Of a stretch of DNA of 56,802 bases, positions 8,954-18,772 are shown one piece after another; positions within the stretch are counted from its first letter, which is position 1, and each line of letters begins with the position of its first letter. The DNA lies in NCBI GenBank assembly GCA_947168885.1, contig CAMVNQ010000021.1, positions 1-56,802 on the forward strand, in the 5' to 3' direction. The position numbers were made by a program, and so were the translations under genes. Origin of the DNA: an uncultured Clostridia bacterium. Its GTDB lineage: Bacteria > Bacillota > Clostridia > Oscillospirales > Ruminococcaceae. The notes beneath the pieces were generated by a model. The model was not told the DNA's origin, made no database searches, and saw only the letters and a program-made list of their open reading frames with translations.

Positions 8954-10897
8954 TTATTCTTCGGTTCCGGGAGTCTTGTCGTTTCCCTCAAATCCGTCGC
9001 CCACGGGCTCAGCTTCAACAGTCGCGGCAGGCGCATCATACTCGTTCTTCATGAGCTTTTCAAACAGATCGCCATCCATTTTCTCATTGTTGATGAGGTA
9101 CTGTGCAACACGTTCGAGACAGTCGCGGTGAGTTTCAAGAATGTTTCTTGCCGACTCATAAGCCGTTTCGACAAGCTCGCGTATCTCTGCGTCTATCTCA
9201 GCAGCTATATTTTCGGAATAGTTCCTGCCGTGCGAATAATCGCGTCCGAGGAACACCTCAGCATCGTTTGTGCCGTAAACGATAGGTCCGAGTTTCTCGC
9301 TGAAACCATAACGAGTGACCATGCTTCTCGCAACATTCGTAGCGCGCTCTATATCGTTCGATGCTCCGGTCGATATGTCATCAAGAACGACCTTCTCCGC
9401 AACACGTCCGCCAAGCAGTACAACGAGCGTTTCTTCCATTTCCGTCTTGCTTCTGTAATTCTTGTCGTGGTCGGGAAGCGACATCGTGAATCCGCCTGCC
9501 GAACCGCGCGGTATAATGGTGATGTGGTGAACCCTATCCTGTGTCGGGCAGTAGTATGTGCAGACTGCGTGACCGGCCTCGTGATAAGCTGTAAGTCGCT
9601 TTTCGTTCTCTGTAACGACTCTCGATTTCTTTTCAGGACCCGTTACTACCTTGATAGCTGCCTCTTCCACATCCTCCTGCACGATAGCCTTTCTGTTCTT
9701 TCTCGCAGCAAGAAGTGCGGCTTCGTTCACGAGGTTCTCAAGATCTGCACCGGTAAATCCCGCAGTTGATTTCGCGATAGTCGCGAGGTTTATGTCGGGC
9801 GAGAGCTTCTTGTTCTTTGTATGGACTTTGAGTATCTCTTCCCTGCCCTTTATATCGGGATAGCTTACAACGATCTGTCTGTCGAAACGGCCGGGACGGA
9901 GCAGCGCGGGGTCAAGTATATCGCGTCTGTTTGTCGCTGCCATTACAATAATGTTCTGGTTCTCGGTAAAGCCGTCCATTTCTACGAGGAGCTGGTTAAG
10001 TGTCTGCTCACGTTCATCGTGACCGCCGCCGAGACCTGCGCCTCTCTGTCTTCCGACAGCATCTATCTCATCTATGAATACTACAGACGGAGTATGCTTC
10101 TTTGCCTGATCGAAAAGGTCACGGACACGGGACGCACCGACACCGACAAACATCTCAACGAAGTCCGAACCGCTTATGGAGAAGAACGGAACGCCCGCTT
10201 CACCTGCCACAGCCTTTGCAAGCAGAGTCTTACCTGTTCCGGGAGGTCCCACAAGCAGCACGCCCTTCGGTATGCGTGCGCCGAGCTCCTGATACTTGCG
10301 GGGATTCTTCATGAAATCAACGATCTCTTCAAGCTCCTGCTTCTCTTCGTCCGCGCCCGCCACATCAGCGAATGTGACTTTCTTTCCGTTTGCGGGCTGG
10401 TTGCGTGTATTTGCGCGTGAGAACTGGCTCATCTTTCCGCCGCCCGTAGTCTGGCGCATGATGATGAATGTGAAGCCTATCATAAGCGCGATAAGTATTA
10501 GATACGGGATAAAGCTTATGAGGAAAGAATTGTCTTTTATAGGATGATAATCGAATTCAAGCTTCTGGCTCGGGTTGTCCTTGTTGTAAGCCTCACGATA
10601 GCCGTCGATATCGCTCAGGAATACACTTACATTCGGTACCGCGTAGCGATACTTTGAGTCGTCGCCGAGATCCTTTGTACGGAAGTCGAGCTGACCGCTT
10701 CCGAGGTCGAGTTCGAACCACTTTACAGTCTTTTTGTCATACTCGTCGAGAAGCTCCGAGTAAGTCTTATTCCACGCCATCACCTTGCTGTCGCTGCTGT
10801 ACGGAGCGATACTGTTGAGTATCGCGATAAGACCGCACACAAGGAGCGCAATGATAACGATATAGATTATTATGCCTTTGATCTTGTTTGACTGCAT
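8954..10897 (-). CDS. ftsH: ATP-dependent zinc metalloprotease FtsH
   Basis: Membrane AAA+ protease that degrades damaged membrane and short-lived proteins. It is 647 residues long: N-terminal membrane segment (about 8-27), an extracytoplasmic domain, a second membrane segment (about 130-150, [18 protein letters not shown]), Walker A GPPGTGKT, Walker [32 protein letters not shown], and the zinc site HEAGH in the C-terminal protease domain. Start ATG 10897 follows AAAGGCGG. It lies 62 bp after hpt in the same direction; hpt-ftsH adjacency is common in Firmicutes. Confidence 0.98.
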   Translation of the reverse strand: MQSNKIKGIIIYIVIIALLVCGLIAILNSIAPYSSDSKVMAWNKTYSELLDEYDKKTVKWFELDLGSGQLDFRTKDLGDDSKYRYAVPNVSVFLSDIDGYREAYNKDNPSQKLEFDYHPIKDNSFLISFIPYLILIALMIGFTFIIMRQTTGGGKMSQFSRANTRNQPANGKKVTFADVAGADEEKQELEEIVDFMKNPRKYQELGARIPKGVLLVGPPGTGKTLLAKAVAGEAGVPFFSISGSDFVEMFVGVGASRVRDLFDQAKKHTPSVVFIDEIDAVGRQRGAGLGGGHDEREQTLNQLLVEMDGFTENQNIIVMAATNRRDILDPALLRPGRFDRQIVVSYPDIKGREEILKVHTKNKKLSPDINLATIAKSTAGFTGADLENLVNEAALLAARKNRKAIVQEDVEEAAIKVVTGPEKKSRVVTENEKRLTAYHEAGHAVCTYYCPTQDRVHHITIIPRGSAGGFTMSLPDHDKNYRSKTEMEETLVVLLGGRVAEKVVLDDISTGASNDIERATNVARSMVTRYGFSEKLGPIVYGTNDAEVFLGRDYSHGRNYSENIAAEIDAEIRELVETAYESARNILETHRDCLERVAQYLINNEKMDGDLFEKLMKNEYDAPAATVEAEPVGDGFEGNDKTPGTEE

Positions 10898-10959
10898 TTA
10901 AACCGCCTTTCCGAATAACACAATGCCATTCCGAAATATGTTCTTTACATTATTATGCC

Positions 10960-11502
10960 TCAGCGCTCATATATTTCTCTTTTAAGAACGCCTATGTATC
11001 TAAGATTACGGTACTTTTCCGCATAGTCAAGCCCGTAGCCTATAACAAACTCATTGCCTACATCAAAGCACTTGTAGTCAGCCTTAACATCGGCAGCTTT
11101 TACCGCTGTCACCTTGTCGAGAAGAGTGCATATCTTCACGGATGCCGCGCCCTTTGAGGAAAGATGCTCCTTTACAGATGCGAGCGTTCTTGCGGTATCG
11201 AGAATATCCTCAACGATTATCACGTCGCGCCCCGTCACATCGGCATCAACATCTTTCATTATCTTGACTGTCCCTGAAGAGACTGCGGCGTTTCCGTAAG
11301 ATTTTGCGACCATGAAATCAAGGTCACAGCTAAGATCTATCGCACGCACAAGGTCTGACATAAATATGAACGAACCTTTAAGAACACCCACGATAAGCGG
11401 ATTTTTTCCTTTATAATCGTCCGCAATGCGCTTTCCGAGCTCATTTACCGCTTTTCTTATATCTTCCTCCGAAAAAAGGATCCTTTCAACGTCGTTATGC
11501 AT
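10960..11502 (-). CDS. hpt: Hypoxanthine phosphoribosyltransferase
   Basis: Purine salvage enzyme converting hypoxanthine or guanine with PRPP to IMP or GMP. The 180-residue length is typical. The PRPP-binding motif VIIVEDILDTARTL (about 93-106) is clear, as are the N-terminal PLIVGVLKGSFIFMSDL segment and the late VGYGLDYAEKYRNL region (here IGYGLDY). ATG 11502 follows a GGGAG site. Upstream a separate promoter (11603-11631) suggests hpt-ftsH can be made apart from the tilS side. Together with tilS this is the familiar tilS-hpt-ftsH gene order. Confidence 0.96.
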   Translation of the reverse strand: MHNDVERILFSEEDIRKAVNELGKRIADDYKGKNPLIVGVLKGSFIFMSDLVRAIDLSCDLDFMVAKSYGNAAVSSGTVKIMKDVDADVTGRDVIIVEDILDTARTLASVKEHLSSKGAASVKICTLLDKVTAVKAADVKADYKCFDVGNEFVIGYGLDYAEKYRNLRYIGVLKREIYER

Positions 11503-11602
11503 CTTTTTTCTCCCGTTTCTGTGCAGGATACGTTGATCAGCACCATCGAAATATATCGTTTCTTTCCCAATCCGTGCGCTGCTAACAACGCACCATTGAA
11601 TA

Positions 11603-11631
11603 AGTATATCACATCTTTATGAAAAAATCAA
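11603..11631 (-). promoter_or_regulatory. Promoter ahead of hpt-ftsH
   Basis: The minus strand reads TTGATT (11631-11626), 17 nt, TATACT (11608-11603), within the 183-bp AT-rich gap after tilS and about 100 bp upstream of hpt. Confidence 0.65.
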
Positions 11632-11685
11632 CACATAAAATGTTGAAAAAATGAAAATTATATTAAATAATGTGAAAAATTGGTA

Positions 11686-12648
11686 TCAAGAACGTTCACG
11701 ATAATGTTGTATCTGCGTATCTACATAAAATATCTTTTTTCTGACAAGCGCAAACTTGTTCTTGCAGAGATTTACCTTTCCCATTCCCTTTTCTATGATG
11801 TGTGAGCACTGTCCGACACGCAGTCTCGTCGGCTCAACACCGTTATCTTTCAGTTCCCTCGCGATTATCCTGAAAAGTATCGCCGGTGCAAGCTCTTTCA
11901 GTTTCCTGCTGTCGTACCCGTTTTTAAGCACACATTTCTGTGCAGCCTGCTCCGAATACTCGTCAAGGAATGCCGAATCGTCGCCCACCGCCTCGGTCAT
12001 TCGTGTTACCGCCGCTATAAACGAAGGATTGAACTCCTCAAGCAGAGGTATCAGCTTATGCCGTATGCGATTGCGCGTATAATCATCGGACAGGTTCGAG
12101 CTGTCAGTTACAAATTCTATACCGTTCTGCCGGCAGTATTCCTCGGTATCTTCTCTGGTACAGAATATCACCGGACGAATGAACATATCCCTTACCGGCG
12201 GTATCCCCGCAAGCCCTTTCGTACCTGTTCCGCGTATCATATTCATGAGGACCGTCTCCGCGTTGTCGCTCGCCGTGTGTGCGGTAGCAAGCTTTCTGCC
12301 GTTCCTGCACATCTCCGCGAACTTCTCATACCGAAGCTTCCGCGCAGTCTCTTCTGTGCTCTCGTGCTTCTGCGCGGCACCGCGTACATCTATCGAAAAA
12401 ACCGTGAGCGGCACGCCTCTTTCCGCACAGAGCGTCCTGACAAAAAGCTCGTCACCGTCGCTTTCCTCACCGCGAAGATTGTGATTTATGTGACACGCTT
12501 CAATGTTTATCCCGAGACTGTCTTTAAGCGCAAGGAGCGCCAGCAGCAGTGCACAGCTGTCTGCCCCGCCGCTCAGTCCCACGACCGCGGTATCGCCCTC
12601 TTTGAGCATACCGTACTTTTCTATCGCATAACGGACTTTAGTTTCCAT
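11686..12648 (-). CDS. tilS: tRNA(Ile)-lysidine synthase TilS
   Basis: Converts the wobble cytidine of the CAU-anticodon tRNA-Ile to lysidine so it reads AUA. The PP-loop ATP site SGGADSCALL (about residues 24-33) is intact, followed by ACHINHNLRGEESDGDE and the DNAETVLMNMIRGTGTKGLAGIPP region. At 320 residues it is shorter than typical Firmicute TilS (about 450 or more) and appears to lack the C-terminal tRNA-acceptor domain, though short forms exist in other bacteria. I prefer the ATG at 12648, 7 nt behind GGAGCAG, over an ATG 15 nt earlier. It overlaps the end of dnaB by 11 nt, implying coupled translation. Confidence 0.93.
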   Translation of the reverse strand: METKVRYAIEKYGMLKEGDTAVVGLSGGADSCALLLALLALKDSLGINIEACHINHNLRGEESDGDELFVRTLCAERGVPLTVFSIDVRGAAQKHESTEETARKLRYEKFAEMCRNGRKLATAHTASDNAETVLMNMIRGTGTKGLAGIPPVRDMFIRPVIFCTREDTEEYCRQNGIEFVTDSSNLSDDYTRNRIRHKLIPLLEEFNPSFIAAVTRMTEAVGDDSAFLDEYSEQAAQKCVLKNGYDSRKLKELAPAILFRIIARELKDNGVEPTRLRVGQCSHIIEKGMGKVNLCKNKFALVRKKIFYVDTQIQHYRERS

Positions 12649-13984
12649 ATCTCTGCTCCACATCGCTGAATCTTGTGAACTGACCGTCCCAGCGCAGGTT
12701 CACAGTAGCAGTCTCACCGTGTCGGTTCTTCGCAACAATGCATTCACAGCTGTCGAGGTTCTCCTCTGACTTCGTATAGTATGCATCGCGGTAAAGGAAA
12801 AGGACAATATCCGCGTCCTGCTCGATAGAACCGGACTCACGCAGGTCGGACAGCATCGGCCGCTTGTTCTCTCTTGATTCGGGACCGCGCGAGAGCTGCG
12901 AAAGAGTGATGACGGGAACGTTGAGTTCTTTCGCGAGTATCTTCAGATTTCGTGTTATCTCCGAGACTTCGTTCACACGGTTGCCGTCGCGGCGACCGGT
13001 GGACATGAGCTGGAGATAGTCTATCACAACGAGTCCGAGCCCGTTGAGTCTGCGCAGCTTTGCTTTCATCTCGCCTATGGTTATGCTCGGCGTATCATCA
13101 ACATAAAGTTCGATAACATTGAGCATCTCTGCGGCTTCGGTAAGCCCGCGCCACTGCGACGATTCAATTATACCCGTTTTCAGAGCGCTCGAAGAGACCC
13201 TGCCCTCCGACGCAAGCATACGCGACACGAGCTGCTCACGCGACATCTCAAGGCTGAACACGGCTACTTTCTTATTTCTGTTCATTCGGGCAGCGTTCAC
13301 GGCTACGTTCATAGCGAACGATGTTTTTCCCATACCGGGACGCGCCGCGATAAGTATCAGGTCGGACGGGTTGAGACCGTATATCACCTTGTCAAGCGAC
13401 GGGAAGCCCGAACCCATACCTTTCTTGTTGGCTTCCTCTGGATGCTCGGCAAGGTAAGCGAGGTCCTTCAGCGTCTGACGAAGCGTCGGACCTATATGAA
13501 GAAGTCCCTTTATGTCCTTTTCGTTTCGAATGTCATAGATGCGCTTTTCCGCATAGTCGAGCATAGATGTCGGTTCTTCCGTACCCGACGAAGCCTTGTC
13601 GAAAATGTCCTTCGACGCGAGTATGAGCTCGCGCATCAGAAACTTCTCGTCAAGTATCTCGGCATAGCTGTCTATCGACGACTTCTCCACCGACATCTCA
13701 GAAAGCTTGAACAGGTATGTTCTCGCCGATTCCTGCGAATCGAACACGCTCTGGCGTATGCAGTTCTCTGTGACCGTGACGATATTGACTTCTTCTCCGC
13801 CCACAAAAAGCTTCTGCATAACCGCGTAGATGCTGCTGTGCATCTTTATATGGAAGTGCTCCGGTGTGAGCACATCAGTCACCTGTGTCAGCAGTTCGGG
13901 TTCGACAAGTATCGACCCGAGCACGATCTGTTCCGCATCAAGGTTATACGGGAGACTGCTGTCGTTTATTTCAATTTCAGCCAT
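12638..13984 (-). CDS. dnaB: Replicative DNA helicase DnaB
   Basis: Hexameric helicase that opens the replication fork (called DnaC in Bacillus). It is 448 residues: an N-terminal domain starting with LPYNLDAEQIVLGSILVEPE, and a RecA-like C-terminal domain with Walker A ARPGMGKTSF, Walker B LVVIDYLQLM, and the SQLSRGPESR and DLRESGSIEQDAD motifs. ATG at 13984 behind GGGGAG. It is 12 bp downstream of rplI, the conserved gdpP-rplI-dnaB order of Firmicutes. Confidence 0.98.
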   Translation of the reverse strand: MAEIEINDSSLPYNLDAEQIVLGSILVEPELLTQVTDVLTPEHFHIKMHSSIYAVMQKLFVGGEEVNIVTVTENCIRQSVFDSQESARTYLFKLSEMSVEKSSIDSYAEILDEKFLMRELILASKDIFDKASSGTEEPTSMLDYAEKRIYDIRNEKDIKGLLHIGPTLRQTLKDLAYLAEHPEEANKKGMGSGFPSLDKVIYGLNPSDLILIAARPGMGKTSFAMNVAVNAARMNRNKKVAVFSLEMSREQLVSRMLASEGRVSSSALKTGIIESSQWRGLTEAAEMLNVIELYVDDTPSITIGEMKAKLRRLNGLGLVVIDYLQLMSTGRRDGNRVNEVSEITRNLKILAKELNVPVITLSQLSRGPESRENKRPMLSDLRESGSIEQDADIVLFLYRDAYYTKSEENLDSCECIVAKNRHGETATVNLRWDGQFTRFSDVEQRYGN

Positions 13985-13996
13985 TTGTTCTCCCCG

Positions 13997-14446
13997 TTAC
14001 TGAAGCTCTGTCACCTGGATCTTGAATTTTGCGGAAACACCATTATATAGTCTTGCTTCCGCCTCGAACGTTCCGAATGTCTTTATATCTTCCTTGAGTA
14101 CAATCTTTTTCTTGTCAACATCAAGTCCGTGAGCATCCTTGATAAGCTTCACAACATCCTTAGCCGTTACCGAACCGAAAAGCTTTCCGTTCGCACCGGC
14201 CTTCACCGCTGTCGAAAAGGTCTTGCCCTCGATCACGGATGCGATATGCTTCGCGTTCTCGGTGTCTGTGTCTATCTTATGCTGCGCGTGCGCCTGCTGA
14301 CCTTCGAGTATGTTGAGGTTCGCGTTTGTCGCTTCGACAGCAAGCTTCTGCTTTATGAGACAGTTGCGGGCATATCCGTCCTTGACTTCCTTTATCTCGC
14401 CCTTTTTGCCTGTTCCCTTTACGTCTTCCAAAAGAATTACCTTCAT
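13997..14446 (-). CDS. rplI: 50S ribosomal protein L9
   Basis: A 149-residue ribosomal protein with the N-terminal rRNA-binding domain ([29 protein letters not shown]), the long connecting helix (about 40-80) and the C-terminal domain beginning near [12 protein letters not shown]. Start ATG at 14446 has AGGAGG about 7 nt upstream. Its position between gdpP and dnaB is the normal one. Confidence 0.98.
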   Translation of the reverse strand: MKVILLEDVKGTGKKGEIKEVKDGYARNCLIKQKLAVEATNANLNILEGQQAHAQHKIDTDTENAKHIASVIEGKTFSTAVKAGANGKLFGSVTAKDVVKLIKDAHGLDVDKKKIVLKEDIKTFGTFEAEARLYNGVSAKFKIQVTELQ

Positions 14447-14486
14447 GTTTTTTTGCCTCCTGTTTATTGTATCCGTTCAGTGCTTA

Positions 14487-14542
14487 CCCCGCCGTAGGCG
14501 GGGCAGACACATATATTTACGATCATATCCCGCTTTGCGGGA
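14487..14542. repeat. Two short-loop GC hairpins between gdpP and rplI
   Basis: CCCCGCC-gta-GGCGGGG (14487-14503) and TCCCGC-ttt-GCGGGA (14528-14542) are perfect short-loop palindromes in the 122-bp gap. Neither has a T-run, so they look more like mRNA processing or stabilising elements, or small palindromic repeats, than full terminators. Confidence 0.55.
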
Positions 14543-14568
14543 AAACAGCTTTTAAATGCGTTATATGC

Positions 14569-16545
14569 TTACGAATTCAGTTCGCTGTAATACTTGTCTA
14601 TCGCGTTTTTAAGTATCTCAACAACTTCATCCGTCGTCTTTTCGTGGAACTGTGCGCCCGCCATCGTCTGATGACCGCCGCCTCCGAGCGTCTCGGCTAT
14701 GAGCTGAACATTTATCGCTCCGAGAGAACGGCAGCTCAGCGCTATTTCATCGCCGGAAGTCTTGGCAATCACGAATGACGCTTTAACGTCGGTAACACCG
14801 AGCAGTTCGTCTGCCGCCTGCGGAGCTGCAACACGCATATCCTGCATGACCTTGTTAGCTACCGCGATAGCACAGTTGCGATATACTGTCGCCGACGCCA
14901 CAAGTTCTGATTTCTGCCGGTAGCATTCCACCGAGTTCGCAAACAGCATCTTCACGTTCACGGTATCGGCTCCGAGCTTACGCAGGAACGCTGCCGCCTC
15001 GAATGTACGGACACCGGTGCGAAGTGTGAAGTTCTTCGTGTCAAGTGTTATACCCGCAAGCAGCGCTTCCGCCTGCACCGACGAGATCTTTCCGGCATCT
15101 CCGAAATACTGGAGAAGCTCGGTTACCATTTCGCTGGCGCTTGACGCGTAAGGCTCGTGGTGGAATATCGACGCCTTGTCGATGTAGTTTATCATCTTTC
15201 TGTGGTGGTCGATAACGACAACCTTCGTCGCGCGTTCAAGAAGCTCGGGAACATCAACGATCGCAGGATTATGTGTATCGACAACGATAAGCAGGGAGTT
15301 CTCGCCGAAACTTTCCTTCGCCTCGGAAGCGTTAACGAACAGATACGCTTTTTCCTTTTCATAAATATAGTTGTAAAGCTGCATTGAAAGCGTGGTCTGC
15401 TTGTCTATGACAGCGAATGCGTTCTTTCCGAAGCGCCTTATCGCCCCCGCAAGACCGACTGACGCGCCTATTGCGTCAAAGTCGCTGTTTCTGTGACCCA
15501 TTATGTAAACATCGTCAGCCTGCTCGACAGCTTCAATGAGCGAATTCGCGATGATACGGGTCTTTACCTTTGTATGGCGTTCAACGCCCTTTGATACACC
15601 GCCGTAAAACTCAAAGCCGTTCTCGTTCTTTATTGCCGCCTGGTCACCGCCGCGGCCGAGCGCCATATCAAGGGCCTGACGCGCAAATTCCTCGCTCTCT
15701 GCGATGCTCTTTGCAGTACGTCCGATACCTATCGACAAAGTCACGCTTATGCGGTCGTTTACCTGTATCTCACGCACCTTATCGAGTATCTTTACCCTGT
15801 CATCTATCATAGCTCGTACATAACGTTCCTCGACAACAGCCCAGAATCGCTCACGATTGTACTTTCGGAGTATTCCGTTGGTACTGCTTATGAAATCCTC
15901 AAGAAGCTTATCAATCTGTACCGTTATCTTCGCGGTCTCACTTTCGGAGCTTCCGCCGAAGAGCTCTTCATAGCTGTCTATGACGAAGATCATGACCACA
16001 GGCTGAGACATTCTCTTTTCCGTTTCAAGGACCCTCATCCTCGTTATGTCGGAAAAGTAGATCATGAATACGTCCTTTGCTTCCTTTTCGTCGGGAGCGT
16101 CGGCATAGACCTTGTAGTAGTTGTTCTTGTACTTTATCTCATAGTACCCCTCGCGCCCGAGAAGCTTTTCGAGCGGAAGCTTGGTGATGATCTCGATAGA
16201 ATTTCCGTAAACGGCTTCCTCGGTAAATCTTTCGGAAAAATCCTTGTTGAACCAGACAAGTCTGCTTCCGCTGTCAACTATGGCGATAGCGAGGGGCATG
16301 AAGTTCATCGAAACGCGCTCCATACGGTCTATCTCCGAGTCTATCCTTGCGAAATACTGGAAATTCTTCCGTGTTACCGAAATTAGCTTTGCAATCGTGA
16401 ATCCGCCGGTGATACAAAGTATCGGCGCAAAAATGCAGAACGCCTGAAGGGACGCGCTGTAAGAGAAGATAAGCATAGCCACAGCCGAGATCAGAAGCGC
16501 GATAATAGATATAACGAGCCCTGCGTCACGGAAATTGTTCTTCAC
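14569..16545 (-). CDS. gdpP: Cyclic-di-AMP phosphodiesterase GdpP (YybT family)
   Basis: Membrane enzyme that hydrolyses c-di-AMP to pApA. The 658-residue layout is the family standard: two membrane helices (about 8-30 and 33-53), a PAS-like domain (about 80-165), a degenerate GGDEF domain (about 170-300; no GGDEF signature, GRGGDQAA in its place) and a DHH/DHHA1 phosphodiesterase. The DHH part shows GHRNSDFDAIGA, VVDTHNP, VVVIDHHRK and the C-terminal GGGGHQTMAGAQ. Start is a GTG at 16545 behind AGGGGTGG. It follows the RNase J gene by 55 bp and precedes rplI. Confidence 0.96.
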   Translation of the reverse strand: MKNNFRDAGLVISIIALLISAVAMLIFSYSASLQAFCIFAPILCITGGFTIAKLISVTRKNFQYFARIDSEIDRMERVSMNFMPLAIAIVDSGSRLVWFNKDFSERFTEEAVYGNSIEIITKLPLEKLLGREGYYEIKYKNNYYKVYADAPDEKEAKDVFMIYFSDITRMRVLETEKRMSQPVVMIFVIDSYEELFGGSSESETAKITVQIDKLLEDFISSTNGILRKYNRERFWAVVEERYVRAMIDDRVKILDKVREIQVNDRISVTLSIGIGRTAKSIAESEEFARQALDMALGRGGDQAAIKNENGFEFYGGVSKGVERHTKVKTRIIANSLIEAVEQADDVYIMGHRNSDFDAIGASVGLAGAIRRFGKNAFAVIDKQTTLSMQLYNYIYEKEKAYLFVNASEAKESFGENSLLIVVDTHNPAIVDVPELLERATKVVVIDHHRKMINYIDKASIFHHEPYASSASEMVTELLQYFGDAGKISSVQAEALLAGITLDTKNFTLRTGVRTFEAAAFLRKLGADTVNVKMLFANSVECYRQKSELVASATVYRNCAIAVANKVMQDMRVAAPQAADELLGVTDVKASFVIAKTSGDEIALSCRSLGAINVQLIAETLGGGGHQTMAGAQFHEKTTDEVVEILKNAIDKYYSELNS

Positions 16546-16600
16546 TTACACCACCCCTTTTCTTTAACCTGCCGAATCCGGTAATGATATTATTGCTCTG

Positions 16601-18559
16601 TCACACTTCCATAATAATGGGAAGTATCATAGGGCTCCTGCCCGTCTTCGAGAAAATAAAACCGCTGAGCGCGTCTTTGACATCGTTTTTGAGGCCCGAC
16701 CATTCACGCATATTCGGTGCGACATCCCTTTGCATAACGGCTCTTGCACGTTCTCTCGCCTCTTCCATAAGCTCCTCGGATTCACGCACATAGACAAATC
16801 CGCGCGAAACTATGTCCGGACCGGAGATGATCTTGCCGGTAGCCTTTTCGACTGCTGCAACGATTATGATAAGTCCGTCCTGCGCGAGATGTTTTCTGTC
16901 TCGCAGAACGACAGAACCTACATCGCCGACACCGAGTCCGTCAACAAGAACGCGTCCCGACGGCACCTGTCCCGTTATCTTCATATCTATGCCGTCTGTC
17001 TCTATGACAGTGCCGTTTCCTGCTATGAAGATGTTCTCTTCCGGAATGTGGAGCTGTTTTGCAAGCTCCGCGTGCTTGAACATATGCTTGTACTCGCCGT
17101 GTATCGGTATGAAATATTTCGGTCTCGTAAGTGAGATCATCATCTTGAGCTCTTCCTGACAAGCGTGTCCCGAAACATGAACATCGTACATAGCTTCATA
17201 AACCACGCTTGCACCGGCCTTCATAAGCTCGTTGACGACCCTGCCGACAAGCTTTTCGTTGCCTGGGATAGGGTTTGCCGAGATTATGATAAGATCCTGA
17301 GGAGTTATCGTGACCTGTCTGTGCTCGTTGTTGGCCATACGCGAAAGCGCGGACATAGGCTCGCCCTGGCTTCCGGTGGTTATTATGACAAGCTCCTCCG
17401 GAGGTATCTTTCCGATCTTGTCTATATCGACGAGTATTCCCTTCGGAAGCCGTATATAGTTGAGCTCGATAGCCGTGGTGAGCACATTTATCATACTTCT
17501 GCCCGAGACCGCGACTTTGCGTCCTGTCATCTCGGCATTGTCGATTATCTGCTGAATGCGGTGGATATTGCTGGAGAAAGTCGCAACGATGATGCGCTTG
17601 CCCTCCGCCTGTGAGAAGAAGTTACGGAAAGTCGCACCGACGCGTCTTTCCGACATAGTGAAGCCCGGGCGTTCTGCATTCGTACTCTCGGAAAGAAGCG
17701 CAAGTACGCCTCTGTTGCCAAGCTCACCGAATCTCGCGAGGTCGATGATACCGCCCTCGATAGGAGTGTAATCGACCTTGAAGTCACCTGTGTGTATGAT
17801 GATGCCCGCGGGCGTGTATATTGCAAAGCCGCAGGAATCGGGTATCGAATGGTTTACGCGGATAAACTCGACAGCCATGCAGCCGAGCTTCACGGTCTGA
17901 CGCGGCTGAACAACGTTGAGCGTGCACTGGGAAAGGATCCCGTGCTCTTCAAGCTTGCCTTTGACGAGACCAAGAGTAAGCGGAGTTCCGTAAACCGGCA
18001 CATTGACCTTTTTGAGAAGATATGCGAGACTTCCTATGTGATCCTCGTGTCCGTGGGTAAGAACGACGCCGCGCAGCTTATCCTTGTTCTTTATAATATA
18101 GGTGAAATCCGGTATTACGAGGTCAATACCGAGCATATCGTCGTCGGGGAAAGCGAGACCGCAGTCCACGATGAACATATCGTTGCAGCATTCGTAGAGA
18201 TAGAGGTTCTTGCCGATCTCGTTGAGTCCGCCGAGGGGGATTATCTTCAGCGGAGCGGATTTCCGGCCGCCTGCGGGGCGCGACGAAGCAGACGGTACAA
18301 CAGATGAACCGCTTTCAGTGCGGCCATAGTTCCGACGATCTGTACGAAGTATCTCCTGTGTGCGTTCCTCGCGCTTGGGCGCATTCTGTTTCTGGCTTTT
18401 GCGAGTCGTTTTTGCCGGTGCGGGAGCCTTTTTCTTTACATTCCTGCCGCTTTGCTTGGCATACTGTTTGCCTTGCTTCCCGGGCATGATATACTTGCCT
18501 GCGGGCGTGCGCTTTTTAGCTGCCGCAGACTGTCTCTGATTATTGTTATTTATGTCCAT
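16601..18559 (-). CDS. rnj: Ribonuclease J with a basic N-terminal extension
   Basis: Metallo-beta-lactamase ribonuclease with 5'-3' exonuclease and endonuclease activity in mRNA and rRNA maturation. The zinc motif LTHGHEDHIGSL, SGHACQEELK and HGEYKHM are present, and the beta-CASP and C-terminal domains are complete. At 652 residues it is about 100 longer than the usual 555. The extra residues lie before the catalytic core (core begins near PLKIIPLGGLNEIGKNLY) and are rich in K, R, Q and A, suggesting an RNA-binding or disordered arm. The ATG at 18559 follows AAAGAGG; an ATG 15 nt earlier lacks a site. First gene of a long minus-strand run. Confidence 0.96.
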   Translation of the reverse strand: MDINNNNQRQSAAAKKRTPAGKYIMPGKQGKQYAKQSGRNVKKKAPAPAKTTRKSQKQNAPKREERTQEILRTDRRNYGRTESGSSVVPSASSRPAGGRKSAPLKIIPLGGLNEIGKNLYLYECCNDMFIVDCGLAFPDDDMLGIDLVIPDFTYIIKNKDKLRGVVLTHGHEDHIGSLAYLLKKVNVPVYGTPLTLGLVKGKLEEHGILSQCTLNVVQPRQTVKLGCMAVEFIRVNHSIPDSCGFAIYTPAGIIIHTGDFKVDYTPIEGGIIDLARFGELGNRGVLALLSESTNAERPGFTMSERRVGATFRNFFSQAEGKRIIVATFSSNIHRIQQIIDNAEMTGRKVAVSGRSMINVLTTAIELNYIRLPKGILVDIDKIGKIPPEELVIITTGSQGEPMSALSRMANNEHRQVTITPQDLIIISANPIPGNEKLVGRVVNELMKAGASVVYEAMYDVHVSGHACQEELKMMISLTRPKYFIPIHGEYKHMFKHAELAKQLHIPEENIFIAGNGTVIETDGIDMKITGQVPSGRVLVDGLGVGDVGSVVLRDRKHLAQDGLIIIVAAVEKATGKIISGPDIVSRGFVYVRESEELMEEARERARAVMQRDVAPNMREWSGLKNDVKDALSGFIFSKTGRSPMILPIIMEV

Positions 18560-18687
18560 TTTGCCTCTTTTCATCAGCAGCGAACGCGTTGGCAGGAAAT
18601 ATATGAGTAAAGAGCGTTACGCAGCTACAGTGTTTCTGTTATATTATCCAACGGGCGTACCCATAAGCACAAAGTAATACATTTTTA

Positions 18688-18716
18688 ATTATAACTCATT
18701 CCGGGATAAAAGTCAA
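18688..18716 (-). promoter_or_regulatory. Promoter of the rnj-gdpP-rplI-dnaB-tilS operon
   Basis: The minus strand reads TTGACT (18716-18711), 17 nt, TATAAT (18693-18688). It leaves a leader of about 120 nt before the RNase J start. Confidence 0.8.
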
Positions 18717-18772
18717 GCGAAAGTTATCGGCGCAGTCACGAAGCGCTATACAGTGCGACAAATCGGGATTTG

